A DNA stretch of 64,000 bases from UMGS1908 sp045655005 (GTDB lineage: Bacteria > Bacillota > Clostridia > Christensenellales > UBA1242): positions 1 to 64,000 of the forward strand of contig JAZOOJ010000015.1 of the NCBI GenBank assembly GCA_045655005.1, in the 5' to 3' direction. Below the pieces are notes generated by a model. That model worked only from the letters and a program-made list of their open reading frames with translations, had not been told where the DNA came from and made no database searches. Positions 7,334-15,987 of this stretch are shown here, one piece after another. The position numbers and the translations under genes were made by a program. How positions within the stretch are numbered: the stretch's first letter is position 1; each line of letters opens with the position of its first letter.

Positions 7334-8854
7334 ATGTTTAAACAATTAAAATTATGGATGGGAATAGTTCAGTTAAATTCAAAAAATATCACAATTCAAA
7401 TAATTTCTTATCTAATTTGTATTATATGTGCATTGGTTGGGCCATTGGCGTTGTCTTTATTTATAAGTTCTATTTCGTCGGCGAATTTTTCGCTTGCATT
7501 GCTATGGCTTGGAATTGATGTAGCTATTAAAATTTTAGAGCAGCTATCGTGGCATTTTAACTATTCAAATTTTACTGGTTTGATAGCTCCTACCTATTTA
7601 TATCTGCAAGAGAAGTTAATAATGACGTCGCTTAATAGTGCCAAGGCGAAGAATAAAGAAGAATTCGATTATGTGGTTGCTAATGACTTGTATACTATTT
7701 CGGCGTATATTGATAAGTTGATTTTTGGGATTTCAAACTTGCTAAAAGCAATTATTATAACAGTTGTAATATTTTATTATAGTTACGCAATTGGTACAAT
7801 TATTATTGCAGTCGCAATATTGGCATATTTTATAATTGCATTTTATGCTGGGCAAAGGAATAAGACAACGAAATTGCTTTATAATAAAGAATTGTCATTT
7901 ACAAAAAAGTTTGATGAAATGCAAACAAAAAAAGACATTATAAAAAAATACAATCTTGAAAACGCTGTTATATACGAAGAAGAAAGAAGATTATTCGAAT
8001 ATGTTAAAAGTTATGAAAAGGTGACAAAAAATCGGTCTTTTAAAGATAATTTATTGCAAGTTTATTGGTGTGTAATGATTTCAGTATGTTTGGCTATTTT
8101 GGTTTATGAATTTAGACAGGCAACATTGTCGCTTGCTTTATTTCTTACCATTTACAATTATTTATTAATGTATTCAAAAATTACCCAAAATATTTTTGAT
8201 TTTAGACTGGAGCTTTTAGAAGTGGGAACTTCGCTTGAAAGATTTAACAATGTAGTTGATATTGCAGAAGAAAACAAAAAGTTGGTTTTAACAAAAATTA
8301 AAGACATTGAAATACCAAGGTTTAATGAAAGGGTTGATGCAAAAGAACAAAGTATTGTAATACCGCTAAATACAGTGGCTGTTTTTAAAGATGGTGCATA
8401 TAGTGAATTGTTTAATAATCCGACAAAAAACTTCAAAATTAACAATATAGATATTTCTCAAATCGACTTTAATGAAGTTTGTAAATTTGTAAGTTATGAT
8501 AATGAAATGTTTGATGATAGCATAATTGAAAACTTTCAAATAATTAATCCAAATTTGAAAGAGATATCTAATATTTTGAAATTGCTTGGATTAAATTATT
8601 ATATTGATTCACTTAGCGAAAAAGAATATGCAAATATAATTGATAATAAAGATATTATAATCAATTTCAAATTCAATTTAGCAAGGGCTATTTTATCTAA
8701 TTCAAATATAATTTTTTTAGATGTTGCAAAATTGAATGATGCAGACTTGTCTAGTGTTATGAAGACTATAATTATAATGAAAAACAATAAAATATTTTTA
8801 ATATATGATAAGAATAATCGAATTAATCGTAAAAAAATATTAATTGTCGAATAA
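7334..8854 (+). CDS. ABC exporter-like protein with degenerate ATPase domain
   Basis: A 506-aa protein with ABC-exporter architecture: a six-helix-type membrane domain (about 1-300) and a C-terminal region (about 340-506) that aligns by eye with an ABC nucleotide-binding domain. None of the catalytic motifs survive. The Walker A position reads TVAVFKDGAYS (about 346-356), the Q-loop region reads VSYDNEMFDDSIIENF, and the LSGGQ signature is replaced by a short INFKFNLARAIL. Walker B reads NIIFLDVAKLNDAD, with Val where the catalytic Glu should be. The frame is intact over 1.5 kb, so this is a pseudo-enzyme rather than a pseudogene. No partner half-transporter is adjacent. Confidence 0.8.
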   Translation: MFKQLKLWMGIVQLNSKNITIQIISYLICIICALVGPLALSLFISSISSANFSLALLWLGIDVAIKILEQLSWHFNYSNFTGLIAPTYLYLQEKLIMTSLNSAKAKNKEEFDYVVANDLYTISAYIDKLIFGISNLLKAIIITVVIFYYSYAIGTIIIAVAILAYFIIAFYAGQRNKTTKLLYNKELSFTKKFDEMQTKKDIIKKYNLENAVIYEEERRLFEYVKSYEKVTKNRSFKDNLLQVYWCVMISVCLAILVYEFRQATLSLALFLTIYNYLLMYSKITQNIFDFRLELLEVGTSLERFNNVVDIAEENKKLVLTKIKDIEIPRFNERVDAKEQSIVIPLNTVAVFKDGAYSELFNNPTKNFKINNIDISQIDFNEVCKFVSYDNEMFDDSIIENFQIINPNLKEISNILKLLGLNYYIDSLSEKEYANIIDNKDIIINFKFNLARAILSNSNIIFLDVAKLNDADLSSVMKTIIIMKNNKIFLIYDKNNRINRKKILIVE

Positions 8855-8920
8855 ACGCATAAAAGTAGAAAAAGTATATAAACTATTATTACAAATCTAA
8901 AAAAAAGGAGAAATTTGTTT

Positions 8921-9178
8921 ATGACAAAAAATTCAACTTGTCCAAATTGCACAAGTGCAAAAAAAACGACTAAGTTATCTTCTGTAAAGACAACAAAATC
9001 GTGTGGAGCTAAGGCTACTTCAAACACTTCGGCAAAAGGCAGAACAACATCAAAAGCTAGTACTGCAAAAAACACTACAAGAGCAACTTCTGCAAAAGGG
9101 GCTAGTGCTACAAAGTCAAGACTTTCAACAACAAAGACCAGAACAAGCGGAACAAGAACAACTAAATCTTGCAGTTAA
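8921..9178 (+). CDS. small Thr/Ser/Lys/Ala-rich basic protein
   Basis: An 85-aa low-complexity protein made almost wholly of T, S, K, A, G and R, with no Asp, Glu, His or aromatic residues, so it is extremely basic and probably disordered. S/T-A-K steps recall histone-H1-like tails. It has a CPNC pair near the N-terminus and two more cysteines, one near the C-terminus. The ATG at 8921 follows an AAGGAG box at 8905-8910; an in-frame TTG at 8915 is less likely. A strong terminator follows. A DNA- or RNA-coating role is inference only. Confidence 0.7.
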   Translation: MTKNSTCPNCTSAKKTTKLSSVKTTKSCGAKATSNTSAKGRTTSKASTAKNTTRATSAKGASATKSRLSTTKTRTSGTRTTKSCS

Positions 9179-9193
9179 TTAGAGAATAGTTTA

Positions 9194-9230
9194 AATAAAA
9201 CCATTTCAAGAATATTGAAGTGGTTTTATT
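9194..9230 (+). terminator. terminator after the basic protein gene
   Basis: Sixteen-base-pair stem (9194-9209 / 9215-9230, one G-U pair) with loop GAATA, followed by T-rich sequence. Confidence 0.8.
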
Positions 9231-9317
9231 TTTATTAAAGAAAATAGAATATACTTTATTTTTTTTTTAATATGGTGTATAATACAACAGAAGTAAATAT
9301 TTTTGGGAGAAATAAAG

Positions 9318-10415
9318 ATGGAATTAGGATTAGTGGGATTACCAAATGTTGGTAAAAGTACCTTATTTAATGCGTTGACTAATGCAGGAGCCGAAAGTGC
9401 AAATTATCCATTTTGCACAATTGAGCCAAATATTGGAATTGTAGATGTACCAGATGAAAGGCTTGAAGTTTTGGGTAAGATGTATGAAACTGATAAAATT
9501 ACGCCTGCATCTTTAAAATTTGTTGATATTGCGGGTCTTGTTAAGGGGGCAAGTAAGGGAGAAGGGCTTGGAAATCAGTTTTTGGCGTCAATCCGTGAAT
9601 GTGATGCAATTGTTCACGTCGTTCGTTGTTTTGACGATGATGACATTATTCATGTTGATGGGACTGTTGATCCAATCAGAGATATTGCAAATATCAACAC
9701 AGAACTTATGTTGTCAGATTTGGAAAGCCTGGAAAAACAAAGACCTAAATTTGAAAAGCAAGCAAGAAGTGGAGATGTTGACGCATATACTAATTTAAAA
9801 ATTATAGATGTTTTAATCGATACATTGAACAATGGCAGGACTTTGCGTTCGCTTGATTATACAGATGAGCAAAAAGCTTTTGTCAAAAGTTTGTTTTTAA
9901 TAACGGATAAGCCTGTAATTTATGCGTGCAATATTGCAGAAAAAGATTTGGCGGGAGATTACGAAAATTTGCCATTTGTTAAAATGGTTAAATATCAAGC
10001 AGAAATTGAAAAAGCCGAAGTTTTAGTAATAAGTGCAAAAGTTGAACAAGAACTTACCGAACTTGAGCCAGAAGACAGGCAAATGTTTTTAGCTGATTTA
10101 GGTTTAAAGGAAAGTGGTCTTTCACGAATTATTAAACTTGGGTATAAATTGCTTGGTCAAATTTCATATCTAACAGCAGGTAAAAAAGAAGTTCGTGCAT
10201 GGACAATTAAAGTTGGTACAAAAGCACCAGAGGCAGCAGGAAAAATTCACAGTGACTTCCAAAAGGCGTTTGTTAAAGCCGAAATTGTTGATTATAACGA
10301 TTTAGTTAAATATGGAAGCGTTGCAAATGCAAAATCTGAAGGTAAGGTTAGAATTGAAGGAAAGGACTATGTTGTTCAGGACGGAGATGTAATTAATTTT
10401 AGAGTTAATGCTTAA
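9318..10415 (+). CDS. ychF: redox-regulated ATPase YchF (Obg-like)
   Basis: A 365-aa member of the Obg/YchF P-loop group that binds ribosomes and preferentially hydrolyses ATP. G1 is GLPNVGKST near the N-terminus, then the helical insert after GLVKGASKGEGLG. The base-specificity motif reads CNIAEKDL, the N-x-x-E form expected of YchF rather than the GTPase NKxD. A TGS domain ends the protein (GKDYVVQDGDVINFRV). The ATG at 9318 is chosen over an in-frame TTG at 9303, which overlaps the GGGAGA ribosome binding site. rsmE follows 15 bases later. Confidence 0.96.
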   Translation: MELGLVGLPNVGKSTLFNALTNAGAESANYPFCTIEPNIGIVDVPDERLEVLGKMYETDKITPASLKFVDIAGLVKGASKGEGLGNQFLASIRECDAIVHVVRCFDDDDIIHVDGTVDPIRDIANINTELMLSDLESLEKQRPKFEKQARSGDVDAYTNLKIIDVLIDTLNNGRTLRSLDYTDEQKAFVKSLFLITDKPVIYACNIAEKDLAGDYENLPFVKMVKYQAEIEKAEVLVISAKVEQELTELEPEDRQMFLADLGLKESGLSRIIKLGYKLLGQISYLTAGKKEVRAWTIKVGTKAPEAAGKIHSDFQKAFVKAEIVDYNDLVKYGSVANAKSEGKVRIEGKDYVVQDGDVINFRVNA

Positions 10416-10430
10416 TTTAAAAGGGATAAT

Positions 10431-11150
10431 ATGAAAAGATTTTATTTAAGTGAAAACCAAATTCAAAATGCTATTATTGATGGAGATGAATATAATCATA
10501 TCAAAAACGTTATGAGAATGAAAGCAGGTGACCGATTTATTGCAATTGGTGACCCGAGTGGTTTTGATCTTGTTTTTGAAATTGCTGAAATTGGTAAAAA
10601 TTCAGCAAAATTAAAATTTGTTGAAAAGTTTGAAAACAATGCAAATCCTAAATTGAACATTATGGTTGTTCAAGCGTTAGCAAAGGGTGATAAACTTGAT
10701 TTAGTTACCGAAAAAGCAACCGAATTAGGAGCAACTTCTATTTGCCCAATTTATCTTAAAAATTGTGACGTAAAAGAGGGAAGTGGAAAACTTGCAAGGC
10801 TTTCACGTATTGCAATCAGTGCTACTAAACAGTGTGGTCGAAGCAAACCTTTAAATGTTCTAGATTGTACAAATGCAAAAATGTTGGGTGAAGTTTTAAA
10901 AGATTTTGAGTTAGTAATACTTGCAAATGAAAGAGAAGACAATAAAAAGTTTGTTGATGTTTTGGTAGAGAACAATCAGGCTAAATCAATTGCCATAATT
11001 GTTGGGCCAGAGGGTGGCTTTACAAGTGAAGAAATCGAATTAATTATTTCACTTGGTGGTAAAAGTGTCAGTCTTGGCAAACGAATTTTAAGAACTGAAA
11101 CAGCAGGGCTTTATATGTTGTCGGTTATAAATGAAATATTTGATAATTAA
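10431..11150 (+). CDS. rsmE: 16S rRNA m3U1498 methyltransferase RsmE
   Basis: SPOUT-class SAM-dependent methyltransferase (239 aa) that methylates U1498 of 16S rRNA. A PUA-like N-terminal domain is followed by the SPOUT knot signatures IIVGPEGGFTSEEIE and SLGKRILRTETAG. It lies between ychF and mtaB with 13-15-base gaps, so the three form one RNA/translation operon. Confidence 0.95.
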   Translation: MKRFYLSENQIQNAIIDGDEYNHIKNVMRMKAGDRFIAIGDPSGFDLVFEIAEIGKNSAKLKFVEKFENNANPKLNIMVVQALAKGDKLDLVTEKATELGATSICPIYLKNCDVKEGSGKLARLSRIAISATKQCGRSKPLNVLDCTNAKMLGEVLKDFELVILANEREDNKKFVDVLVENNQAKSIAIIVGPEGGFTSEEIELIISLGGKSVSLGKRILRTETAGLYMLSVINEIFDN

Positions 11151-11163
11151 GGAAAAGAAATAA

Positions 11164-12435
11164 ATGAAGTGTTGTGTTTATACACTTGGTTGTAAAGTTA
11201 ATCAGTATGAAAGTGAAGTGCTTGGGTTAATGCTTGAAAATGCTGGCGAAGAAGTTATATATGGACTAAAAGAGGCAGATGTTTATATATTAAATACTTG
11301 TGCAGTTACAAACGAAGCAGAACATAAATCACGAGAAGTTATAGCAAAAATTAATAAGTTAAATCCAAATGCAAAAATTTATGTGTGTGGTTGTTCAAGT
11401 CAATTACATCCAGAAAGTTTTATGTCAAGAAATAACGTCCAGTTTGTTTCGGGCACGGAAGCGAAAGAAAGAATTTTTGATGCTATTGTAAATCAAAACA
11501 AAGGTGTTGAAATAACTGAAATAGAAGATAAAAATTATAATGAAAACTATAAAATAAAGGGTGAGAGAATTCGCTCATATCTAAAAATTCAAGATGGCTG
11601 TAATAATTTTTGCAGTTATTGTATCATTCCTTATACAAGAGGACGAGAGAGGTCGAGAGAGCCAAAATCTGTTTTTGATGAATATAGAAGATTAATTGCA
11701 AATTCAAAAGAGGTAGTGCTTGTAGGCATTAATCTTTCGCATTATGGTAGTGATAGAGGTGACGGCGTTAAATTAAAAGACATAATTGCTGGATTTAATA
11801 ATTTTAAAGAAACAAGAATAAGGATTTCGTCACTTGAGTCGGACGCTGTAACAGATGAATTTATGCAAGTATTGAAGAATACTAAGGGTTTTTGTCCATC
11901 ATTCCATATACCTTTACAAAGTGGTTCAGATAATGTTCTAAAAAAAATGAATAGGCACTATAATTTTAAAGAGTATAGCGAAGCAATTTCTTTAATTAGA
12001 AAATATTTCCCAAACGCAAGCATTGCAACAGATGTTATAGTTGGCTTTCCAACTGAAAGCGATGAAGATTTTGTTGAAGCATTAAATAATATTAAGTCTA
12101 TTAATTTTTCAAGTATGCATATTTTTCCATTTTCAAAAAGGGCTGGTACAGTTGCAGATAAGTTGCCACAAATCGACGGAAGAGTTATAAAAGAAAGAAT
12201 TTCAAGGCTGAAACAAATTGCTGACCAATCAAGGGAAAACTATTTAAAGAAGCAGATTGGCATAAGCGATGAAGTATTGGTGGAAGAAATGGCTGACGGT
12301 GAATATGTTGGCTTCGGTGCGAATTACATTAAGTGCTATATAGATTGCGATAAAAATATTATTAATGAAGTTGTTAAAATAAAATATACAGAAATTTATA
12401 AAGCAGGTCTTAAAGGAGAAATAATTTATGAGTGA
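11164..12435 (+). CDS. mtaB: tRNA t6A37 methylthiotransferase MtaB
   Basis: Radical-SAM methylthiotransferase (423 aa) that makes ms2t6A at tRNA position 37. It begins with the MTTase domain (YTLGCKVNQYES, TCAVTNEAEHKSR, CGCSSQ). The radical-SAM cluster motif CNNFCSYC is at about 142-149, and a TRAM-like domain forms the C-terminus. The TGA stop overlaps the ATG of the HIT gene (ATGAGTGA), suggesting translational coupling. Confidence 0.95.
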   Translation: MKCCVYTLGCKVNQYESEVLGLMLENAGEEVIYGLKEADVYILNTCAVTNEAEHKSREVIAKINKLNPNAKIYVCGCSSQLHPESFMSRNNVQFVSGTEAKERIFDAIVNQNKGVEITEIEDKNYNENYKIKGERIRSYLKIQDGCNNFCSYCIIPYTRGRERSREPKSVFDEYRRLIANSKEVVLVGINLSHYGSDRGDGVKLKDIIAGFNNFKETRIRISSLESDAVTDEFMQVLKNTKGFCPSFHIPLQSGSDNVLKKMNRHYNFKEYSEAISLIRKYFPNASIATDVIVGFPTESDEDFVEALNNIKSINFSSMHIFPFSKRAGTVADKLPQIDGRVIKERISRLKQIADQSRENYLKKQIGISDEVLVEEMADGEYVGFGANYIKCYIDCDKNIINEVVKIKYTEIYKAGLKGEIIYE

Positions 12436-12847
12436 AAAGAACTTAAAAAATGATTGTTTGTTTTGTAAGATTATAAATGGTGAGATATCAAGTTGTAAAA
12501 TATATGAAGATGAACACACATATGCATTTTTAGACATAGCAGGTGATGTATATGGACACACTTTGGTCATTCCTAAAAATCATTGTGAAAATATTTTTGA
12601 TGCAACAAGTGAAGATCTTGCAGGTGTTATGAACGCGGTGCAAAAAGTCGCAAAGCACTACAAAAATATTTTTGCTGATGGTGTAAATATTATAAATTGC
12701 AGTGACAAATCTGCCGAACAATCGGTATTCCATTTACACTTTCATATTTACCCAAGGAAAGACAATGACGGTCTAAAAATTTGTCCGTCAATTGAAAAAC
12801 AAGATATTGATTTTGCAAAATGTGCTGAAATTCTAAAAATAAACTAA
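12428..12847 (+). CDS. hit: HIT family nucleotide hydrolase/transferase
   Basis: A 139-aa histidine-triad protein of the Hint/HinT-Ap4A hydrolase class. N-terminal CLFCKIINGEISS with zinc-type cysteines and the triad HLHFHIYPR near residue 100 are intact. Substrate unknown; relatives act on AMP-lysine or dinucleoside polyphosphates. It overlaps mtaB by 8 bases. Confidence 0.92.
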   Translation: MSEKNLKNDCLFCKIINGEISSCKIYEDEHTYAFLDIAGDVYGHTLVIPKNHCENIFDATSEDLAGVMNAVQKVAKHYKNIFADGVNIINCSDKSAEQSVFHLHFHIYPRKDNDGLKICPSIEKQDIDFAKCAEILKIN

Positions 12848-12855
12848 TAAAGCTC

Positions 12856-12884
12856 TTGACAAGATGTGAAATCTTTGTTAAAAT
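12856..12884 (+). promoter_or_regulatory. rpsU promoter
   Basis: TTGACA (12856-12861), 17-bp spacer, TAAAAT (12879-12884), just downstream of the HIT stop. Confidence 0.8.
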
Positions 12885-12919
12885 CAATGAGAATTAAAAA
12901 CGAAGTGGGGTGAATTTGG

Positions 12920-13102
12920 GTGAGTACCGTTAAACTTGGCGAAAACGAAACTCTTGATAGTGCAATCAAGCGTTTCAAAAGAAAATGTCAAAAAGATGGC
13001 ATTATCGGAGATATCAGAAAGAAAGAAGCTTATGTAAAACCAGGCGTTAAGAAAAAAATGAAATCTGAGGCTGCTCGTAAAAGAAACCGTAAGAATGGTT
13101 AA
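12920..13102 (+). CDS. rpsU: 30S ribosomal protein S21
   Basis: A 60-aa, strongly basic protein with the bS21 pattern (ENETLDSAIKRFKRKCQKDG...RKKEAYVKP). The start is GTG at 12920, preceded by a GGGGTG box. It has its own promoter and terminator. Confidence 0.96.
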   Translation: MSTVKLGENETLDSAIKRFKRKCQKDGIIGDIRKKEAYVKPGVKKKMKSEAARKRNRKNG

Positions 13103-13108
13103 TTAAAG

Positions 13109-13150
13109 AAAGTCCTATCATATTGGAGAAAACCCATATGGTAGGACTTT
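13109..13150. terminator. bidirectional terminator after rpsU
   Basis: Fifteen-base-pair stem 13109-13123 / 13136-13150 with one G-U pair, followed by TATTTTA on plus. It separates rpsU from the converging minus-strand gene at 13161. Confidence 0.8.
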
Positions 13151-13160
13151 TATTTTAATG

Positions 13161-13499
13161 TTAACCAACAAGTGATGACTTAATTTTTACATAATCGTTA
13201 GATAATTGTAAAATATATCTTTCTTTTGCAGAATTGTCTAATTTATTAAATACATTGTAGTCGATAAGTTTGTCAATAGGGTATGGAGTGTCTGGGTCGG
13301 TTTTTAGTAATGATTTAACCTTATCTTCAAGTTTTCTAAAGTTTTCGTTTTTATTACTTTTTTCAAAAATATATTCACCAATAATTGATTTCTCAGTTTT
13401 TTCTTTTGTATCAGATTCTTCAATCTTTGATAATTTTTTCCTTGCTCTATTTATAAATTTAGAGAAAACGTCGTCGTTGTAACTTGAATTCGACTCCAT
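13161..13499 (-). CDS. hypothetical small charged protein
   Basis: A 112-aa, highly charged, helical soluble protein (FSKFINRARKKLSKIEES near the start). No family recognised. An AAGGATGG box precedes the ATG. It is monocistronic between terminators, downstream of the mnmE-mnmG operon on the same strand. Confidence 0.6.
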   Translation of the reverse strand: MESNSSYNDDVFSKFINRARKKLSKIEESDTKEKTEKSIIGEYIFEKSNKNENFRKLEDKVKSLLKTDPDTPYPIDKLIDYNVFNKLDNSAKERYILQLSNDYVKIKSSLVG

Positions 13500-13592
13500 A
13501 CTTTACCATCCTTCTGTTTATTAATATGTAATAATGTTAACATTAATTACTTTAATAATAAACAAGTATTTTGTCGAAATATAACTTATTTA

Positions 13593-13630
13593 AACGAAAA
13601 GCAAGCATAGTTTAATGCTTGCTTTTCGTT
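13593..13630. terminator. bidirectional terminator of the mnmE-mnmG operon
   Basis: Perfect 16-bp stem (13593-13608 / 13615-13630) with a 6-base loop. It abuts the stop codon of the minus-strand gene at 13631; the stem carries GCAAGCAT / ATGCTTGC. Confidence 0.8.
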
Positions 13631-14113
13631 TTACCAATCCATCCAATCTGGCTTGAAATTCATTTCTGCGTTTGGAGATGTAACAACTTTAATCTTTAAT
13701 GTACCATTTTGTAAATTATGAAAGCTCTCTTCTGTTTTGTAATCGATAATTTGTAATAAGTGCGATTTTAACATAAGTCTTGCCCTTAATGTTACTAGTT
13801 CAACTGGGTTTACAAGTTTATATGTAGAGCCACCAAGTTTGATTGTTCCTGCTTTCTTCCATTTAGTTTTAATTTTGTGAAGTTGTTCGTCGTTATAAAA
13901 GTAAAGGTTTTTTAAATTTTTCAGCGATACAGAATTTAATTTTTCAATCATTACTTCAATAACTTTAATAACAGCTTTTTTATCTTCTGGAGATTCGTCC
14001 CAAATATGATTAAGAATCATAATTTCTTCAGTTACGAAGACGCTGTCAGCAAGTTGCACGTCGTTAGAAATGGTTGTTTTTTCTCGATGTAAAAAATCGC
14101 CCGTCTTAATCAT
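13631..14113 (-). CDS. hypothetical protein in the mnm operon
   Basis: A 160-aa soluble protein with no motif I recognise; the middle is helical and Lys-rich and it ends in PDWMDW. An AAGGAGG box precedes its ATG. It follows mnmG by 13 bases, the place where rsmG (gidB) often sits, but it does not resemble that methyltransferase. Confidence 0.7.
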   Translation of the reverse strand: MIKTGDFLHREKTTISNDVQLADSVFVTEEIMILNHIWDESPEDKKAVIKVIEVMIEKLNSVSLKNLKNLYFYNDEQLHKIKTKWKKAGTIKLGGSTYKLVNPVELVTLRARLMLKSHLLQIIDYKTEESFHNLQNGTLKIKVVTSPNAEMNFKPDWMDW

Positions 14114-14126
14114 TGAGACCTCCTTT

Positions 14127-15983
14127 TTATCTGTTTAAATTAAATAGTAATACGCTTATATCTGCGGGGCTAACACCACTTATTCTTGATGCTTGCCCAA
14201 CAGTTAGTGGCTTAATTTCTGATAGTTTTTGCATGGCTTCAATTCTAAGACCTTTGATTTTTGAATAGTCAAAATCTGGGCTGATTTGAAGTGTTTCTAA
14301 TCTGGCGTTACGTTCTACTGTGCGTTGCTCTTTTTCAATGTAGCCATTATATTTTGTTTCTATATTTATAGTATTAATAGCATCGTCAGAAAAATGCTCA
14401 AATAATTTAAATCTTTCATTTAGCAATTTTGCGGTAATGTGTGGACGCTTGATTAATGTTTCTACCGAAATCCCAGTTTTGATTTCATTTTCTCCAAATT
14501 CTTTTAAGAAAGCATTTAATTCTGTGGTAGGTTTTAAAATTGATTTTAAAATTGGTTCAGCTTCTTTGATTTCGTTTGTTTTTTGTAATAGCTTAGCAAG
14601 TCTTTCTTCGCTTACAATTCCACTGTCTATTGAATATTGGGTTAGCCTTAAATCAGCATTATCTTGGCGAAGTAGTAATCGATATTCAGCTCTGCTTGTC
14701 ATCATTCGGTAGGGTTCGTTTGTTCCCTTTGTAACTAAGTCGTCAATAAGAACGCCAATGTAACTACTGTTTCTTGGAAGTATGATTTGTGGGCGGTTTT
14801 CAATGTAAAGCCCAGCGTTTAGTCCAGCAATTATGCCCTGTGCACCGGCTTCTTCATATCCGCTTGTGCCATTAATTTGACCAGCAGTAAAAAGACCTTT
14901 AACCTTTTTAAATTCAAGGGTGGGAAATAGGTCCGTACTGTCAATTGCGTCATATTCAATAGCGTATCCAAGTTTTACAATGTTTGCTTTTTCAAGTCCT
15001 AAGACTGATTCAACCATTTGTTTTTGGACGTCTTCAGGCATTGAGGTGCTCATACCTTGAAGATAAATTTCGTTATTTTCAAGAGTTTCGGGTTCTAAGA
15101 AAAGTTGATGGCGGTCTTTATCTTGAAATCTAACTATTTTTGTTTCAATGCTAGGGCAATATCTTGGGCCGACACCAGTTATTGTTCCGCTGTACATAGG
15201 AGCTCTATCAAGGTTATCTAAAATAATTTGATGAGTTTTTTGATTGGTGTATCCAAGCCAGCAACTTGCAATATTCTTTGGTGGTTCGGTTGAAAGATAT
15301 GAAAATGTACGAATATCATCATCGCCAACTTGTTCTTCAAATTTTGAGTAGTCAATTGTTGCTTTTTCTAATCTTGGTGGTGTTCCTGTTTTAAATCGCT
15401 TTATTGTAAAGCCTAACTTTACTAAACTGCCAGTTAATCCTTTTGCGTTTTTAAAGCCAGCAGGTCCAGAGTCTTTTATAACTTCGCCTGTAATTGTTCG
15501 GCTGTTCAAATATACACCTGTGCAAACAACAACGGCTTTTGAGTTATATCTAACTCCATTTTTTGTGACAACGCCACAAACTTTTCCATTGTCACTTAGT
15601 ATTTCAATTGCTTCATCTTCAATAACTTTTAAAAATTCGGTTTTTAACAAAGTTTCTTGCATTGTGCGGTGGTAAAGATTTTTGTCGACTTGTGCACGTA
15701 GGCTTTGTACGGCTGGACCCTTACTTGCATTAAGCATTCTAATCTGAAGCATTGTTGCATCAGCATTTATGCCCATTTGACCGCCAAGTGCATCAATTTC
15801 GCTTACAAGTTGCCCTTTTGCTGTTCCGCCAATTGATGGATTGCAGGCAAGGAATGCTATTGCGTTATAGTCAAGAGTTATTAATAATGTTTTCTTTTTC
15901 ATTCTTGCAAGAGCCAAAGATGCTTCACAACCTGCGTGACCTGCACCGATGACTATTGCATCGTAATTATAATCTTTTTTCAT
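14127..15983 (-). CDS. mnmG: tRNA uridine-5-carboxymethylaminomethyl enzyme MnmG (GidA)
   Basis: FAD-dependent subunit (618 aa, normal length) of the MnmE-MnmG complex that installs the cmnm5 group on wobble U34. The N-terminal dinucleotide fold is IGAGHAGCEASLALARM; CNPSIGGTAKG and the GYEEAGAQGIIAGLNAG segment are typical of GidA. It follows mnmE by 4 bases on the minus strand. Confidence 0.97.
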   Translation of the reverse strand: MKKDYNYDAIVIGAGHAGCEASLALARMKKKTLLITLDYNAIAFLACNPSIGGTAKGQLVSEIDALGGQMGINADATMLQIRMLNASKGPAVQSLRAQVDKNLYHRTMQETLLKTEFLKVIEDEAIEILSDNGKVCGVVTKNGVRYNSKAVVVCTGVYLNSRTITGEVIKDSGPAGFKNAKGLTGSLVKLGFTIKRFKTGTPPRLEKATIDYSKFEEQVGDDDIRTFSYLSTEPPKNIASCWLGYTNQKTHQIILDNLDRAPMYSGTITGVGPRYCPSIETKIVRFQDKDRHQLFLEPETLENNEIYLQGMSTSMPEDVQKQMVESVLGLEKANIVKLGYAIEYDAIDSTDLFPTLEFKKVKGLFTAGQINGTSGYEEAGAQGIIAGLNAGLYIENRPQIILPRNSSYIGVLIDDLVTKGTNEPYRMMTSRAEYRLLLRQDNADLRLTQYSIDSGIVSEERLAKLLQKTNEIKEAEPILKSILKPTTELNAFLKEFGENEIKTGISVETLIKRPHITAKLLNERFKLFEHFSDDAINTINIETKYNGYIEKEQRTVERNARLETLQISPDFDYSKIKGLRIEAMQKLSEIKPLTVGQASRISGVSPADISVLLFNLNR

Positions 15984-15987
15984 AAGT

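Noticed and set aside
7334..8854. Calling the ABC-like gene a pseudogene
   Set aside because: There is no frameshift or internal stop over 506 codons, so a catalytically dead but intact protein fits better than decay.
8599..9075. Minus-strand frame across the basic-protein gene
   Set aside because: It spans the end of the ABC-like gene and the antisense of the Thr/Ser/Lys-rich gene. Its hydrophobic and Phe/Val-rich character is what the complement of such codons yields.
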